A DNA stretch of 64,000 nt from Actinocorallia sp039871655 (GCF_039871655.1 NZ_JBDPLZ010000006.1:368707-432706); one strand, 5' to 3'. Positions 15,603 through 28,915 are shown, counted from the first letter of the stretch. Notes: generated by a model not told the origin, from the letters alone. Program-made: numbers and translations.

Positions 15603-16706
15603 GTGAGCTGGTCTTGGCAGGAGCAGGCGGCCTTCCGGGCACGGGTGCGGGGCTGCCTGCTCGGCGGGGCGCTGGGAGACGCGCTCGGCCACCCGGTCGA
15701 GCAGGACTCGCTGGCGGAGATCCGGCGGAAGCACGGCCCTGACGGCGTCGTGGGACCGGCATCCGACACGGACGGACGGGTCGGGCTGGTCTCCGACGGC
15801 ACGCAGATGACGCTGTTCACCGCCGAAGGACTGATCCGCGCCGCCTTCCGGCTGGACCGCAAGGGCTTCTGCGATCCCGTCGAGGTGGTGCTGAACGCCC
15901 TGCTGCGCTGGCTGGAGACCCAGAACTCGCCGCGGCCCGCCCCACCGGACGGAGTCGTCCGGACGGGATGGCTCCGGGAGCAGGAATGGCTGTACGCGCG
16001 ACGGGCGCCGGACAGCGCGTGCCTGTCCGCCCTGGAGACCCGGCGGCACCCCGGCCCCCACGACGGCAGCGGGGCGCCCGGACCGGTCAACCCCGGCTCC
16101 CAGGGGTGCGGCGGTGTGACGCGTTCCGCGCCCTTCGGCATCGCCTGTCCCCCCGACCGCGCCTTCGACCTCGCGGTCGACTGCGCGAGGCTCACCCACG
16201 GCCACCCCGCCGGCTACTACTCGGCCGGCGCGTTCGCCACGATCATCGCCCATCTCATGGCGGGCGAGTCGCTGCGCGGAGCCGTCCTGCAGACCTTGGA
16301 GAGGGTGCACGGCCACCCGGGGCACAAGGAGGTCGCCGACGCCCTCCAGCGAGCGCTGGACCTCGCGAACAAGGGCGGTCCCAGCCCCGAGAAGGTGGAG
16401 AGCCTCGGCGAAGGCCGGGTGGCACAGGAGGCTCTGGCCATCGCCGTCTACTGCGCTCTGGCCGAACCCGTCTCAGCGGCCGGGGCGCTCATCCTCGCGG
16501 TCAACCACGGCGGGGACAGCGGCTCCACCGGCTCGATGTGCGGCAGCCTCGTCGGCGTCCGCCACGGCGACTTCGGCCTGCCCTCCGACTGGCTCGCCCT
16601 CCTCGAAGGCCGCGGAGCCGTCACCGAACTCGCCGACGACTTCGCCACCCAGTTCATGCCGGGCTCCCGCACGCCCGACTGGAGCGCCCGCTACCCGGCC
16701 TGCTGA
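15603..16706 (+). CDS. ADP-ribosylglycohydrolase-like protein lacking two metal ligands
   Basis: 367 residues with the whole ARH fold: GCLLGGALGDALG at residues 17-29, MTLFTAEGLIRA at 69-80, and the C-terminal metal loop at 302-314. In active members the first motif reads SDDT and the second DSDST. Here they read S64-D-G-T67 and D305-S-G-S-T309, so the second aspartate of each motif is glycine. Both substitutions should remove Mg2+ ligands, which suggests a binding protein rather than a hydrolase. It overlaps the convergent pseudokinase gene by 16 bases at the 3' end. The start is ATG but no strong ribosome site is seen. Confidence 0.85.
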   Translation: MSWSWQEQAAFRARVRGCLLGGALGDALGHPVEQDSLAEIRRKHGPDGVVGPASDTDGRVGLVSDGTQMTLFTAEGLIRAAFRLDRKGFCDPVEVVLNALLRWLETQNSPRPAPPDGVVRTGWLREQEWLYARRAPDSACLSALETRRHPGPHDGSGAPGPVNPGSQGCGGVTRSAPFGIACPPDRAFDLAVDCARLTHGHPAGYYSAGAFATIIAHLMAGESLRGAVLQTLERVHGHPGHKEVADALQRALDLANKGGPSPEKVESLGEGRVAQEALAIAVYCALAEPVSAAGALILAVNHGGDSGSTGSMCGSLVGVRHGDFGLPSDWLALLEGRGAVTELADDFATQFMPGSRTPDWSARYPAC

Positions 16707-18943
16707 CGCGCCGGCGCGGCGTCGTACCCGGCCAGGGTCGCGGCGATGTCCCGCAGCGCGACGGCCTGCTGTTCCGGGGTTCCGATCGTGTGGGCGACCC
16801 GTTCGGCCTCCGCAGGGTCGATCTCCGCCAGGGCCTGGACGGTCTCCCGCAGCACCGCGTCGCGGTCGTACTGACGCGTGACGGAGCGCGCGAGATGCTC
16901 CGACTCGGCCAGCAGCCCGCGGGCGTGGTGCGGGGACTCCACCGCCACCGCCACCGCGACGTCCCGGAGCGCCCGCGCGCAGTGGGCCGGGTCGTCGATG
17001 CCGCGCGCCAGCCGCTCGGCCTCCGGCGGGTTCAGCCCCGCCAGCACCCCGACGACCTCACGCAGCGCCGCCGTGCTCAACGGCGGCTTCGCCGCCTCCA
17101 CCAGCAGGCCCCACGCCCGCTCCGGATCCTCGGCCCCCACCGCCTCGGCGACGTCCCGCAGCCGCCACGCACGCGACTCCGGGTCGGGGATGGCGCGGGC
17201 GATGCGCTCGGCGAGCGCCGGGTCCCCTCCGGCCTGCGCCCTGACCAGGTCCAGCCACGGGGTGACACGGAAATCCAGGTCCTCGATGTCGTCGATGAGG
17301 CGCTCCGCGCCGTCCGGGTCCTCCTCGGCGATCGCCCGGACGACGACGCCCAGAGCCACGTCACGGGTGCTCGGCTGCCCGATGCCGTGCGCCAGCCGCT
17401 CGGCGGCCGCCGGGTCCCGCCCGGCCAGGGCCTCCACGACGTACCCCAGCGCCATGTCCCGGACGTCCGGGTCGTCGATGCCGTGCGCCAGCCGCTCGGC
17501 GGCCTCGGGATCCTGCCAGGCCAGAGCTTCCACGATCCGGGCCAGCCACCCGTTCCGCGGAGGCAGGTCCCCTTCCCAGCCGCCGCCCCGCGTGGACCCG
17601 TCCGCCCGGACCAGACGCTCGGCGTCGGCCAGCAGCCTCCTCGCCCGCTCCGGCTCCCGTCCGGCGAGTGCCCTGGACACCCGGCAGGCCATCCCGACCC
17701 GCACGGACGTACTGGAAATGGTGTCGACGACCTCCGCGGCCTCCAGCAGCAGGCTCCTCGCACGCTCCGGCTCCCGGCGGGCCACCGCCTCGGCGAGGCA
17801 GCGCAACGCGGTCGCCTTGTCGTACGGACCGGAGATGTTCTGGATGAGGCGCTCGGCGTCCTCCACGTCGTGCTCCACCACCGACTCCACCAGGCTGCAC
17901 AGGATCCCGTCCCGGGAGACCACCGGGTCGGAGACGGTGTAGGCGAGGGTCTCGACGTCCGTCAGCAGCTTCTTGGCCCGGTTCGCGTCCCTGCCCGCCT
18001 GCGCCCTGGCGATGGTCAGCAGCAGCGACGCCTGGAAGTGGGGCTTGGTGACGGTGCGGGCGAGACGCTCCGCCTCCTGCGGGTCCTCCTCGGCCAGCAC
18101 CTCGACGATGCCGTGCAGCACCGGCATCCGGTGATGCCAGAACGGGATGGACCAGGCGATCCGCTCGGCCTCCGCCAGCAGGCGCAACCGGTACCGCGAC
18201 TCGTAGGGGGCCCGGGCCCGGTGCAGCATCACGGCGACCTCGGCGGCCTTGACGGGACCGCGTCCGGGCTCGTCCGCCAGCAGGTCGCCCAGCCGGGCGT
18301 CGAGCTCGGGCAGGATGCCCCGCCGCAGCGACCGTGCCGACGGCGCCTCCCCGGCGGACGCGACCTCCTCGCCGGTGAGCAGCCAGAAGAGAGTGGCGCC
18401 GAGCGAGTAGAGGTCGGCGTGCTCGTCGAGCTCCTCCGCCTTCTCCGGTTCACTCAGCACGGCGAGGCCGAAGTCGCACAGCTTCACGGTGCCGTCGTCC
18501 GACAGCAGCAGGCAGGACGGCTTCACCGCGCCGTGCACCAGGCCCACCGAGTGCGCGGCGGCCAGCGCGTCGGCGACCTGGATGCCGTAGTCGAGCGCGG
18601 TACCGACCGGAAGACCGCGGGGTGCGTGCTTCAACTCGGTGCCGAGGTCCCGGCCGCCCCAGGGCTCCAGGACCAGGAACGGCCGCCCCTCGTGCTCGCC
18701 GACGTCCTGCACCGGGGCGATGCCCGGATGGATGAGCTCGACCGCGGCTCTGGACTCCCGCTGGAAGTGCTCCAGGGCTTTCACACGGGCCCAGACGTCC
18801 TCCGGAGGGTCGGCGGGGGGCACCCTGATCGTCACCATCCGGCCCAGGAAAAGGTCGACCCCCTGCCAGACCTCGCCCTCACCGCCACGACGCACCGGCT
18901 CGTCCAGCCGGTACCTGCCCGCGAGTTCGGCCCCCGCCTGCAT
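16691..18943 (-). CDS. Pseudokinase with a long C-terminal alpha-helical repeat domain
   Basis: About 750 residues starting at MQAGAELAGRYRLDEPV, with an AAAGAGG ribosome site 5 bases upstream. Residues ~10-245 match Ser/Thr kinases, but key residues are changed. The ATP lysine is arginine (TIRV, R40), the HRD catalytic loop is H137-G-A, and the metal asparagine is Cys144; only the DFG (157-159) remains. From ~255 to the end the protein is built of repeats of about 32 residues (AERLAHGI-DP...ALAGRDP), visible in DNA as a 96-base period near 17380 and 17477. This is probably a helical-pair solenoid for protein binding. No membrane helix is present. The role is unknown; the neighbouring ADP-ribosylglycohydrolase genes suggest a common module. 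Confidence 0.85.
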   Translation of the reverse strand: MQAGAELAGRYRLDEPVRRGGEGEVWQGVDLFLGRMVTIRVPPADPPEDVWARVKALEHFQRESRAAVELIHPGIAPVQDVGEHEGRPFLVLEPWGGRDLGTELKHAPRGLPVGTALDYGIQVADALAAAHSVGLVHGAVKPSCLLLSDDGTVKLCDFGLAVLSEPEKAEELDEHADLYSLGATLFWLLTGEEVASAGEAPSARSLRRGILPELDARLGDLLADEPGRGPVKAAEVAVMLHRARAPYESRYRLRLLAEAERIAWSIPFWHHRMPVLHGIVEVLAEEDPQEAERLARTVTKPHFQASLLLTIARAQAGRDANRAKKLLTDVETLAYTVSDPVVSRDGILCSLVESVVEHDVEDAERLIQNISGPYDKATALRCLAEAVARREPERARSLLLEAAEVVDTISSTSVRVGMACRVSRALAGREPERARRLLADAERLVRADGSTRGGGWEGDLPPRNGWLARIVEALAWQDPEAAERLAHGIDDPDVRDMALGYVVEALAGRDPAAAERLAHGIGQPSTRDVALGVVVRAIAEEDPDGAERLIDDIEDLDFRVTPWLDLVRAQAGGDPALAERIARAIPDPESRAWRLRDVAEAVGAEDPERAWGLLVEAAKPPLSTAALREVVGVLAGLNPPEAERLARGIDDPAHCARALRDVAVAVAVESPHHARGLLAESEHLARSVTRQYDRDAVLRETVQALAEIDPAEAERVAHTIGTPEQQAVALRDIAATLAGYDAAPARQQAG

Positions 18944-19045
18944 GCCGCCTCTTTCCGCTTCGCCACCCCGGAACACATGGACCTTTACCCATGGTGACAA
19001 AGGAAAGACCATTCCCGTTCACCGGACCGGCGAGAGAAAGAAACA

Positions 19046-19074
19046 AGGCCGGTCTCTTGACAGAGAACCGGCCT
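19046..19074 (-). terminator. Terminator after tRNA-Ile
   Basis: AGGCCGGTCTC (19046-19056) pairs with 19063-19074 with one bulged base and a six-base loop. TGTTTC follows on the minus strand. It lies 18 bases beyond the tRNA 3' end. Confidence 0.75.
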
Positions 19075-19091
19075 CGGGTAAAACCTCCGAG

Positions 19092-19165
19092 TGGGCGTAC
19101 CAGGACTTGAACCTGGGGCCTCATCCTTATCAGGGATGCGCTCTAACCGACTGAGCTATACGCCC
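19092..19165 (-). tRNA. tRNA-Ile (anticodon GAU)
   Basis: A 74-base cloverleaf with acceptor GGGCGTA/TACGCCC, anticodon loop CTGATAA giving GAU, and T-arm GGTTCAAGTCC. No CCA is encoded. It follows the DUF3566 gene downstream of gyrA, the standard actinobacterial place. Confidence 0.96.
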
Positions 19166-19241
19166 GGAGCGTTGCCCGGAGGACTTCCTCCGTGGCGACG
19201 AGAAGTGAGATTACCCCATCTCATCGGGCAACGCGAACTGG

Positions 19242-20107
19242 TTACTCGGCCTCCTTCAGGGTGACCTCCACCCCGCCCACGAACTCGGCGGCCAGGTTGT
19301 AGATGACCGAACCCACCGTGGCCAGAGCGGTGATCAGCAGCACGTTCAGCGCGCCCATGAGAGCCGTGTAGCCAAGGATGCGGCCGGCGGAGAACCAGTC
19401 GCCCGCGTCGGACCCCTGACCGGAGGAGCCGTTCGTGGTCTCGTTGATCGCCCCGGAGATCGAGTCGAAGACCCCCAGTCCCGACAGCACCACGTACAGG
19501 ACCGTGACGGCCACGAACAGCACCACGAAGCAGACCAGGGACATGACGAAGCTGAACTTCATCACCGTCCACGGCTCGAACCGCGCGATCTGCAGATGGG
19601 CCTTGCGCGCCGCCTTGCCGTCCTTGCCCTCCTCGTCGCCGGCCCCGCCGGAGTCGCCCCCGGTGAGCTGGCGGCCGAGCCTGGAGGCCAGGGCCGCTGC
19701 GGCGGACGCCGCGGAGGCCACCGGACGGTCGGTGCTCGGCTGCGGCGGCGGAGACTTCGGCTCCGGAGAGCCCATCACGGAGTCGGTGACCGTGGTGTCC
19801 GACACCGCGGACATCGCGGACGTCGGCTCGGACGATGCGGACCGGCCCTGGGCGCGGTCTGCGAAGACCGAGTCCGAGGGTTCGGCGGCCACCGTCCAGG
19901 GTGCGTCGACCACCGTCTCGTCCGCGGCCGGAGTCATGACGGGCTTGTCCTCCCCGTCCACCGCGGTCCCGCCCTCGCGGCCCCCGGCGGCGCCGGAGGC
20001 CTCCTCCCGGTCCGGCTCAGTGGGTACGGCCTCGTTCACCCTGGTCCGCTCGGCGTCGGCGGGATCGGGGGTGCCGTCCGCCTGGTCCTCGTTCTGGGAG
20101 GTCGTAC

Positions 20108-20111
<4 letters not shown>
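19242..20111 (-). CDS. DUF3566 membrane protein downstream of gyrA
   Basis: 289 residues. The first ~165 are acidic, Pro/Ser/Thr-rich and probably disordered. The DUF3566 domain follows with two membrane helices (about residues 185-210 and 250-275, KFSFVMSLVCFVVLFVAV and TALMGALNVLLITALATVG). The GTG start overlaps the gyrA stop by 4 bases, so it is translationally coupled to gyrase. The mycobacterial counterpart next to gyrA has been linked to cell division and envelope work. The function in this organism is not shown by sequence. Confidence 0.92.
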
Positions 20112-22618
<2,507 letters not shown>

Positions 22619-22676
22619 TTACACAACCCTCTTCTTCGTGGCGGTTCTGGAAAAGGCCGGGAGGCGACCTACCGGA

Positions 22677-24620
<1,944 letters not shown>

Positions 24621-24923
24621 AGGGAAGCCTCCTGCCGGGGACACCCACCGTTTGCGCATGCCCCGTAACACGCGATTTTGGTCGAACCACAGGTGAAACA
24701 CAGGCGGCGAACGCATCATGTCCGATACAGACCGCCACGTTACGGCGCAGTGTCCTGAACCCGGCTTCAGTCTACCGGGTCAGGAGGTGAAAGTTGCCAG
24801 TGACCGGCGCTGAGCGCTCATCTGGCGGCCAAACGGACGGGAACACACATCCCCCTACACGGCCCGGGGGGTACTGGCGCGTACGTGGCGCTTGACAAAC
24901 GCGCTCGGCATCCCCGAAGGGAC
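24621..24923. other. gyrB upstream region
   Basis: 303 bases without a gene between the DUF721 gene and gyrB. It holds the gyrB leader with AGGAGG at its end. A TAGACT -10-like element on the minus strand near 24770-24775 is the best promoter candidate, but its -35 is poor. A plus-strand TTGACA at 24893 has no partner -10. Confidence 0.4.
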
Positions 24924-25397
24924 CTAACGGACACGCCATTGCCCCGGCTTGCGCGCCTGCTGCGGACCGACCACCTTCACCCGCTGGACCGTGCCGTCGC
25001 CCAACTCCTCGTTGAGCCTGCGCACCAGCTGCCCGGCCAGCAGCCGCACCTGCTGCGCCCAGGCCGGAGAGTCGCAGGTGACGACCAGCTCGCCGTCCTC
25101 GAACGCGCCGGGAGCGGTGTGCTCGGCCAGGTCCCGCCCGACGATGCCCTCCCAGTTGCCGAAGACCCCGCCCACGGCGGCGCGCTCCTCCCAGCCCCGG
25201 TCGGCGAGCAGCTTCTTGATGCCCGCCCCGAACAACTGGGGGCCGTCACCGCGCCGCGGATCCCGGGCGGGCCTGGCCGCGCGGGCACGGCGGCGGCCGG
25301 GAACGGACTGGCGCTTGGCGGCGTCCGCCCTCGCCTGGGCGAGCGCCTCGCGGGCCAGCTCAATGCCGGTCTTCGGTTTGGCCTCATCCTCCGACAC
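24924..25397 (-). CDS. DUF721 (DciA-like) protein
   Basis: 157 residues from a GTG start that overlaps the recF end by 14 bases. The N-terminal 50 residues are basic and Ala/Arg-rich (GRRRARAARPARDPRR). The DUF721 domain follows at about 58-150 (WEGIVGRDLAEHTAPGAFED, LVVTCDSPAWAQQVRLLAGQ). DciA-type members of this fold load or activate the replicative helicase in bacteria lacking DnaC. The constant place next to recF and gyrB supports a replication role, but helicase loading by this protein is an inference. Confidence 0.9.
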   Translation of the reverse strand: MSEDEAKPKTGIELAREALAQARADAAKRQSVPGRRRARAARPARDPRRGDGPQLFGAGIKKLLADRGWEERAAVGGVFGNWEGIVGRDLAEHTAPGAFEDGELVVTCDSPAWAQQVRLLAGQLVRRLNEELGDGTVQRVKVVGPQQARKPGQWRVR

Positions 25398-26508
25398 GGC
25401 TCACCTCCCCTGCTGCGACGTTATAAGAGGCCCCCGACAGTTCCCCGGGAACGTCCTCGGGCACCGCGGCGGTGATCAGTACCTGCTCGGCGGGGGAGAC
25501 CATCTCGGCCAGCCGGCGCCTGCGCCCGGAGTCCAGCTCGGCGAAGACGTCGTCGAGGATGAGGATCGGGTCGTCCCCGTCCGAGCGCAACAGCTCGTAG
25601 GCGGCCAGGCGCAGCGCCAGCGCGAACGACCAGGACTCGCCATGGCTGGCGTAGCCGCGGGCGGGGAAGTCGCCGAGCTTGAGCAGCAGCTCGTCGCGGT
25701 GCGGGCCGACGAGGCTGGTGCCGCGGGCCAGCTCCTGTCTGCGCGCATCGGCCAGACCCGTCAACAGGAGCTCGACGAGTTCTCCACGGTCTGTGGACAG
25801 CTCCCCTTCACGGGAGCACCGGTACTCCAGGCCCGCGCCCCCGCTGGGGGCGAGCTCGGCGTAGGCCTTGGCGACCAGCGGAGAGAGCGCGGAGACCAGC
25901 TCCAGCCTGGCCCCCAGCAGCTCGGCGCCGACCTGCGCCAGATGGGTGTCCCACACCTCCAGGGTGGCCAGCAGCTCGGCCGAGGCCGGGCGGCGCTGCT
26001 GTGCCGCCGATTTCAGCAGGGCGTTGCGCTGCTTGAGCACCCTGTCGTAGTCGGCGCGAACCCCTGCGAACCGGGGGGCGCGGGCCGTCAGCAGCTCGTC
26101 CAGGAACCGGCGGCGCTCCCCCGGATCGCCCTTGACCAGCGCCAGGTCCTCCGGCGCGAACAGGACGGTGCGCACCATCCCCAGGATCTCCCGCGGCCTG
26201 GGGACGGGCGCGCGGTTCAGCCTGGCCCGGTTGGCCCGGCCCGGGTTGATCTCCAGCTCGATGAGCGCCTCGCGGACGTCCCGCACGACCTTGGCCCGCA
26301 CGATCGCGCGGGCCGCGCCCTGCCGGACCAGCGGGGCGTCCGTCGCCACCCGGTGGCTGCCGTGGGTGGCGACGTAGTTGACCGCCTCGACGAGGTTGGT
26401 CTTGCCCTGCCCGTTGAGCCCCAGGAAGGCGCTGACGCCCGGCTCCATCGCCACCTCGGCGGAGGCGTAGGAGCGGAAGTCGGTGAGGCTCAGATGGGCG
26501 ACGTACAC
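25384..26508 (-). CDS. recF: DNA replication and repair protein RecF
   Basis: 374 residues, an SMC-like ATPase that helps load RecA at single-strand gaps. Walker A is GLNGQGKTN near residue 30, the ABC-type signature is ASHGESWSFALALRLAAYELL near 300, and Walker B is DDPILILDDVFAELD near 325. It starts with MYVAHLSLTDFRSY, the usual RecF N-terminus. It lies in the dnaN-gnd-recF-DUF721-gyrB order common in actinomycetes. Confidence 0.98.
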   Translation of the reverse strand: MYVAHLSLTDFRSYASAEVAMEPGVSAFLGLNGQGKTNLVEAVNYVATHGSHRVATDAPLVRQGAARAIVRAKVVRDVREALIELEINPGRANRARLNRAPVPRPREILGMVRTVLFAPEDLALVKGDPGERRRFLDELLTARAPRFAGVRADYDRVLKQRNALLKSAAQQRRPASAELLATLEVWDTHLAQVGAELLGARLELVSALSPLVAKAYAELAPSGGAGLEYRCSREGELSTDRGELVELLLTGLADARRQELARGTSLVGPHRDELLLKLGDFPARGYASHGESWSFALALRLAAYELLRSDGDDPILILDDVFAELDSGRRRRLAEMVSPAEQVLITAAVPEDVPGELSGASYNVAAGEVSRVGG

Positions 26509-26573
26509 GGACAGGAGTCTAGGGTCGCGCCCGCCTCACGCGTTCCACAGCCTGTGGACATCCCGGTCCCGCT

Positions 26574-27452
26574 TCACTGCTTCTTCTCGACGGAGTGGCC
26601 GCCGAACTGGTTGCGCAGCGCGGCGACGACCTTCATCGCGGGGGAGTCGTCCTGACGGGAGGCGAACCTGGCGTAGAGGGCCGCGGTGATCGCGGGGAGC
26701 GGGACCGCGTGGTCCACCGCCGCCTGGATCGTCCACCGGCCCTCCCCGCTGTCCTGCGCGTAGCCGCGGATGTCGGCGAGCTCGGGGTCCTCCTCCAGCG
26801 CCCGGTTGAGCAGGTCGAGCAGCCAGGACCGGATGACCGTGCCCTCCTGCCAGCTGCGGAAGGTCTCCGGCACGTTCTTCACGATGCCGCTGGCCTTGAT
26901 CAGCTCGTAGCCCTCGGCGAAGGACTGCATCATGCCGTACTCGATGCCGTTGTGGACCATCTTCACGAAGTGGCCGGCGCCGACCTCGCCGCTGTGGACG
27001 AAGCCGTACTCGCCCTCCGGCTTGAGCGTGTCGAAGATCGGCTGCGCCCTGGCCACGTCCTCGTCGGCGCCGCCGACCATGAGCGCGTACCCGTTCTCCA
27101 GGCCCCAGACCCCGCCGGAGACGCCGCAGTCGACGAAGCCGACGCCCTTGGACCTCAGGTGCGCGGCGTGCTTCTGGTCGTCCGCGTAGTGGGAGTTGCC
27201 GCCGTCGACCACGATGTCGCCGGGGGAGAGCAGCTCGCCGAGCCGCTCGACCGTCTCCCGCGTGGGACCGCCGGCCGGGACCATGACCCAGACGACGCGG
27301 GGGACGGAGAGCTTGTCCACGAGTTCCTCCAGCGACTTCACGTCGCCGAGGGAGGGATCGCGGTCGTAGCCGATCACGGTGTGGCCGCCGCGGCGCAGCC
27401 GCTCGGCCATGTTCCCGCCCATCTTGCCCAGACCTATGAGACCGAGTTCCAT
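26574..27452 (-). CDS. gnd: 6-phosphogluconate dehydrogenase, short decarboxylating type
   Basis: 292 residues, the short (GndA-like) form compared with about 470 in E. coli Gnd. The Rossmann motif is GLIGLGKMGGNMAERL at 4-19, the substrate motif is GVSGGVWGLENGYALMVGG near 124, and the catalytic lysine segment is GHFVKMVHNGIEYGMM near 170. It converts 6-phosphogluconate to ribulose 5-phosphate in the pentose-phosphate pathway. Its place between dnaN and recF is conserved in Streptomyces-like genomes. Cofactor choice cannot be decided by eye. Confidence 0.95.
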   Translation of the reverse strand: MELGLIGLGKMGGNMAERLRRGGHTVIGYDRDPSLGDVKSLEELVDKLSVPRVVWVMVPAGGPTRETVERLGELLSPGDIVVDGGNSHYADDQKHAAHLRSKGVGFVDCGVSGGVWGLENGYALMVGGADEDVARAQPIFDTLKPEGEYGFVHSGEVGAGHFVKMVHNGIEYGMMQSFAEGYELIKASGIVKNVPETFRSWQEGTVIRSWLLDLLNRALEEDPELADIRGYAQDSGEGRWTIQAAVDHAVPLPAITAALYARFASRQDDSPAMKVVAALRNQFGGHSVEKKQ

Positions 27453-27781
27453 TACCGCTCCTTGTGCGGGTATGCGGGTGTGCGGGACCGGGCCTCCGCT
27501 CCGGGGAGGACCCGAGGTGCTTCCTTTTGGGAGATCCCTCCAGGCTAGCCGTCCCCGGATCCCCTACCCGGAACTCCGTTCATCGGGCCTCCGTCGGCGA
27601 CACGGCGGACGTGAGTTCGTCCACACCCTTCGTCCACAGTTCGATCACCCCTGTGGATAACCCGGTTGTCCACAGGGGGACGCGCGCCTACGGCGCACCG
27701 CCCGTGGCTGAACGCGCGCCGAACGATCCACAGGGTGGATACGCGCCTGCGGCGCGCTGTCCGCGACCGAGCGATCCGGGA
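27453..27781. other. dnaN-gnd intergenic region with a second DnaA-box cluster
   Basis: 329 bases without a gene. It contains two perfect DnaA boxes, TTATCCACA (27652-27660, minus strand) and TTGTCCACA (27666-27674), and three variants (27617, 27630, 27724). Two imperfect copies of a ~34-base unit starting at the TCCACAGGG of a box (about 27668 and 27726) repeat with a 58-base period. The gnd promoter should also lie here but is not clear. Confidence 0.7.
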
Positions 27782-28915
27782 TCAGCCGGACAGCCTGACG
27801 GGCATGATCAGGTAGCGGTAGCCGGGTGCTCCTCCGTCGTCGAGGGGCTTGCCGGTGAGCACCGCCGGCTTGGTCGGCGTGGTGAACGACAGCCGCGCGA
27901 TGTCCGAGGCGATCTGAGCGAGCCCGTCGAGCACGTACACGGGGTTGAAGGCGATGTCGATGTCCTCGCCCTCCAGCGTGGCCTCCAGGGCCTCCACGGC
28001 CTGCGCCTCGTCGCCGGTGCCCGCCTCCAGGACGACCTCGCCCTGGCGGAACGACAGCCGCACCGGGGTGTTGCGCTCGGCGACCAGCGAGACGCGCTTG
28101 AGGGCGTCGACGAACGGGCCGGTCTGGACCTCGGCGTATCCGGCGTACTCGGCGGGGAACAGCGAGCGGTACTTCACGAAGTCGCCGTCCAGCAGGCGCG
28201 AGGTGGTCTTACGGCCGCCGCCCTCGAAGCCGATGATGTTCTCCCCCACGCCCGTGTCACCGCCGCCCAGGGAGATCTTCACCTCCGCGCCGGAGGTCAG
28301 CGACTTGGCGGTGTCGGCGAGGGTCTTGGCCGGGATGAGCGCGACGCCCGTGCGGTCGGGGCTGTCGGGGTTCCACTTGAGCTCCCGGACGGCCAGCCGG
28401 TAGCGGTCGGTGGACGCCAGGGTCACGGTTTCCCCGTCGATCTCCACACGCACGCCGGTGAGCATGGGGATGGTGTCGTCGCGGCCCGCGGCGATGGCCA
28501 CCTGGGCGACGGCCACGGCGAACTCGTCGCTGCCCACGGTGCCCGCGACGGGCGGCATCGCCGGCAGGGACGGGTAGTCCTCCACAGGCATCGTCTGGAG
28601 TGTGAACTTCGCGCTGCCGCACTTGAGCATCACCTTGGCGCCGTCGGTGGTGACGTCCACAGGGTGTGGAGGAAGCGCCCGGCAGATCTCTGCGAGCAGC
28701 CGGCCGCTCACGAGGGCCGTACCGGGCTCGTGGCACTCGATCTCGGCCGACACCTGGGCGGAGACCTCGTAGTCGAACGCGGACAGCTTCAGGCGCTCCT
28801 CAGAGGCCTCCAGGTGCATTCCCGCGAGCACCGGGACGGGCGGACGGGCCGGGAGGGTGCGGGCCGTCCAGGCCACGGCGTCGGCGAGAGCGTCACGGTC
28901 GATGCGGAACTTCAT
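27782..28915 (-). CDS. dnaN: DNA polymerase III beta sliding clamp
   Basis: 377 residues from MKFRIDRDALADAVAW, with GGAGG before the ATG. It has the three-domain clamp fold typical of bacterial beta subunits and ends RYLIMPVRLSG, the usual C-terminal MPVR motif. It encircles DNA and tethers polymerase and repair enzymes. It sits just left of oriC and is transcribed away from it. CGTCCACAG-like sequences within the gene are DnaA-box-like. Confidence 0.98.
   Translation of the reverse strand: MKFRIDRDALADAVAWTARTLPARPPVPVLAGMHLEASEERLKLSAFDYEVSAQVSAEIECHEPGTALVSGRLLAEICRALPPHPVDVTTDGAKVMLKCGSAKFTLQTMPVEDYPSLPAMPPVAGTVGSDEFAVAVAQVAIAAGRDDTIPMLTGVRVEIDGETVTLASTDRYRLAVRELKWNPDSPDRTGVALIPAKTLADTAKSLTSGAEVKISLGGGDTGVGENIIGFEGGGRKTTSRLLDGDFVKYRSLFPAEYAGYAEVQTGPFVDALKRVSLVAERNTPVRLSFRQGEVVLEAGTGDEAQAVEALEATLEGEDIDIAFNPVYVLDGLAQIASDIARLSFTTPTKPAVLTGKPLDDGGAPGYRYLIMPVRLSG

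Noticed and set aside
15968..18997. Very long plus-strand open frame (about 1000 codons) opposite the pseudokinase gene
   Set aside because: Arg/Pro/Gly-rich composition with no domains; it is a high-GC antisense shadow of the minus-strand gene.
24893..24898. TTGACA near the DUF721 3' end as a promoter
   Set aside because: No -10 element at 16-18 bases and no plus-strand gene downstream.
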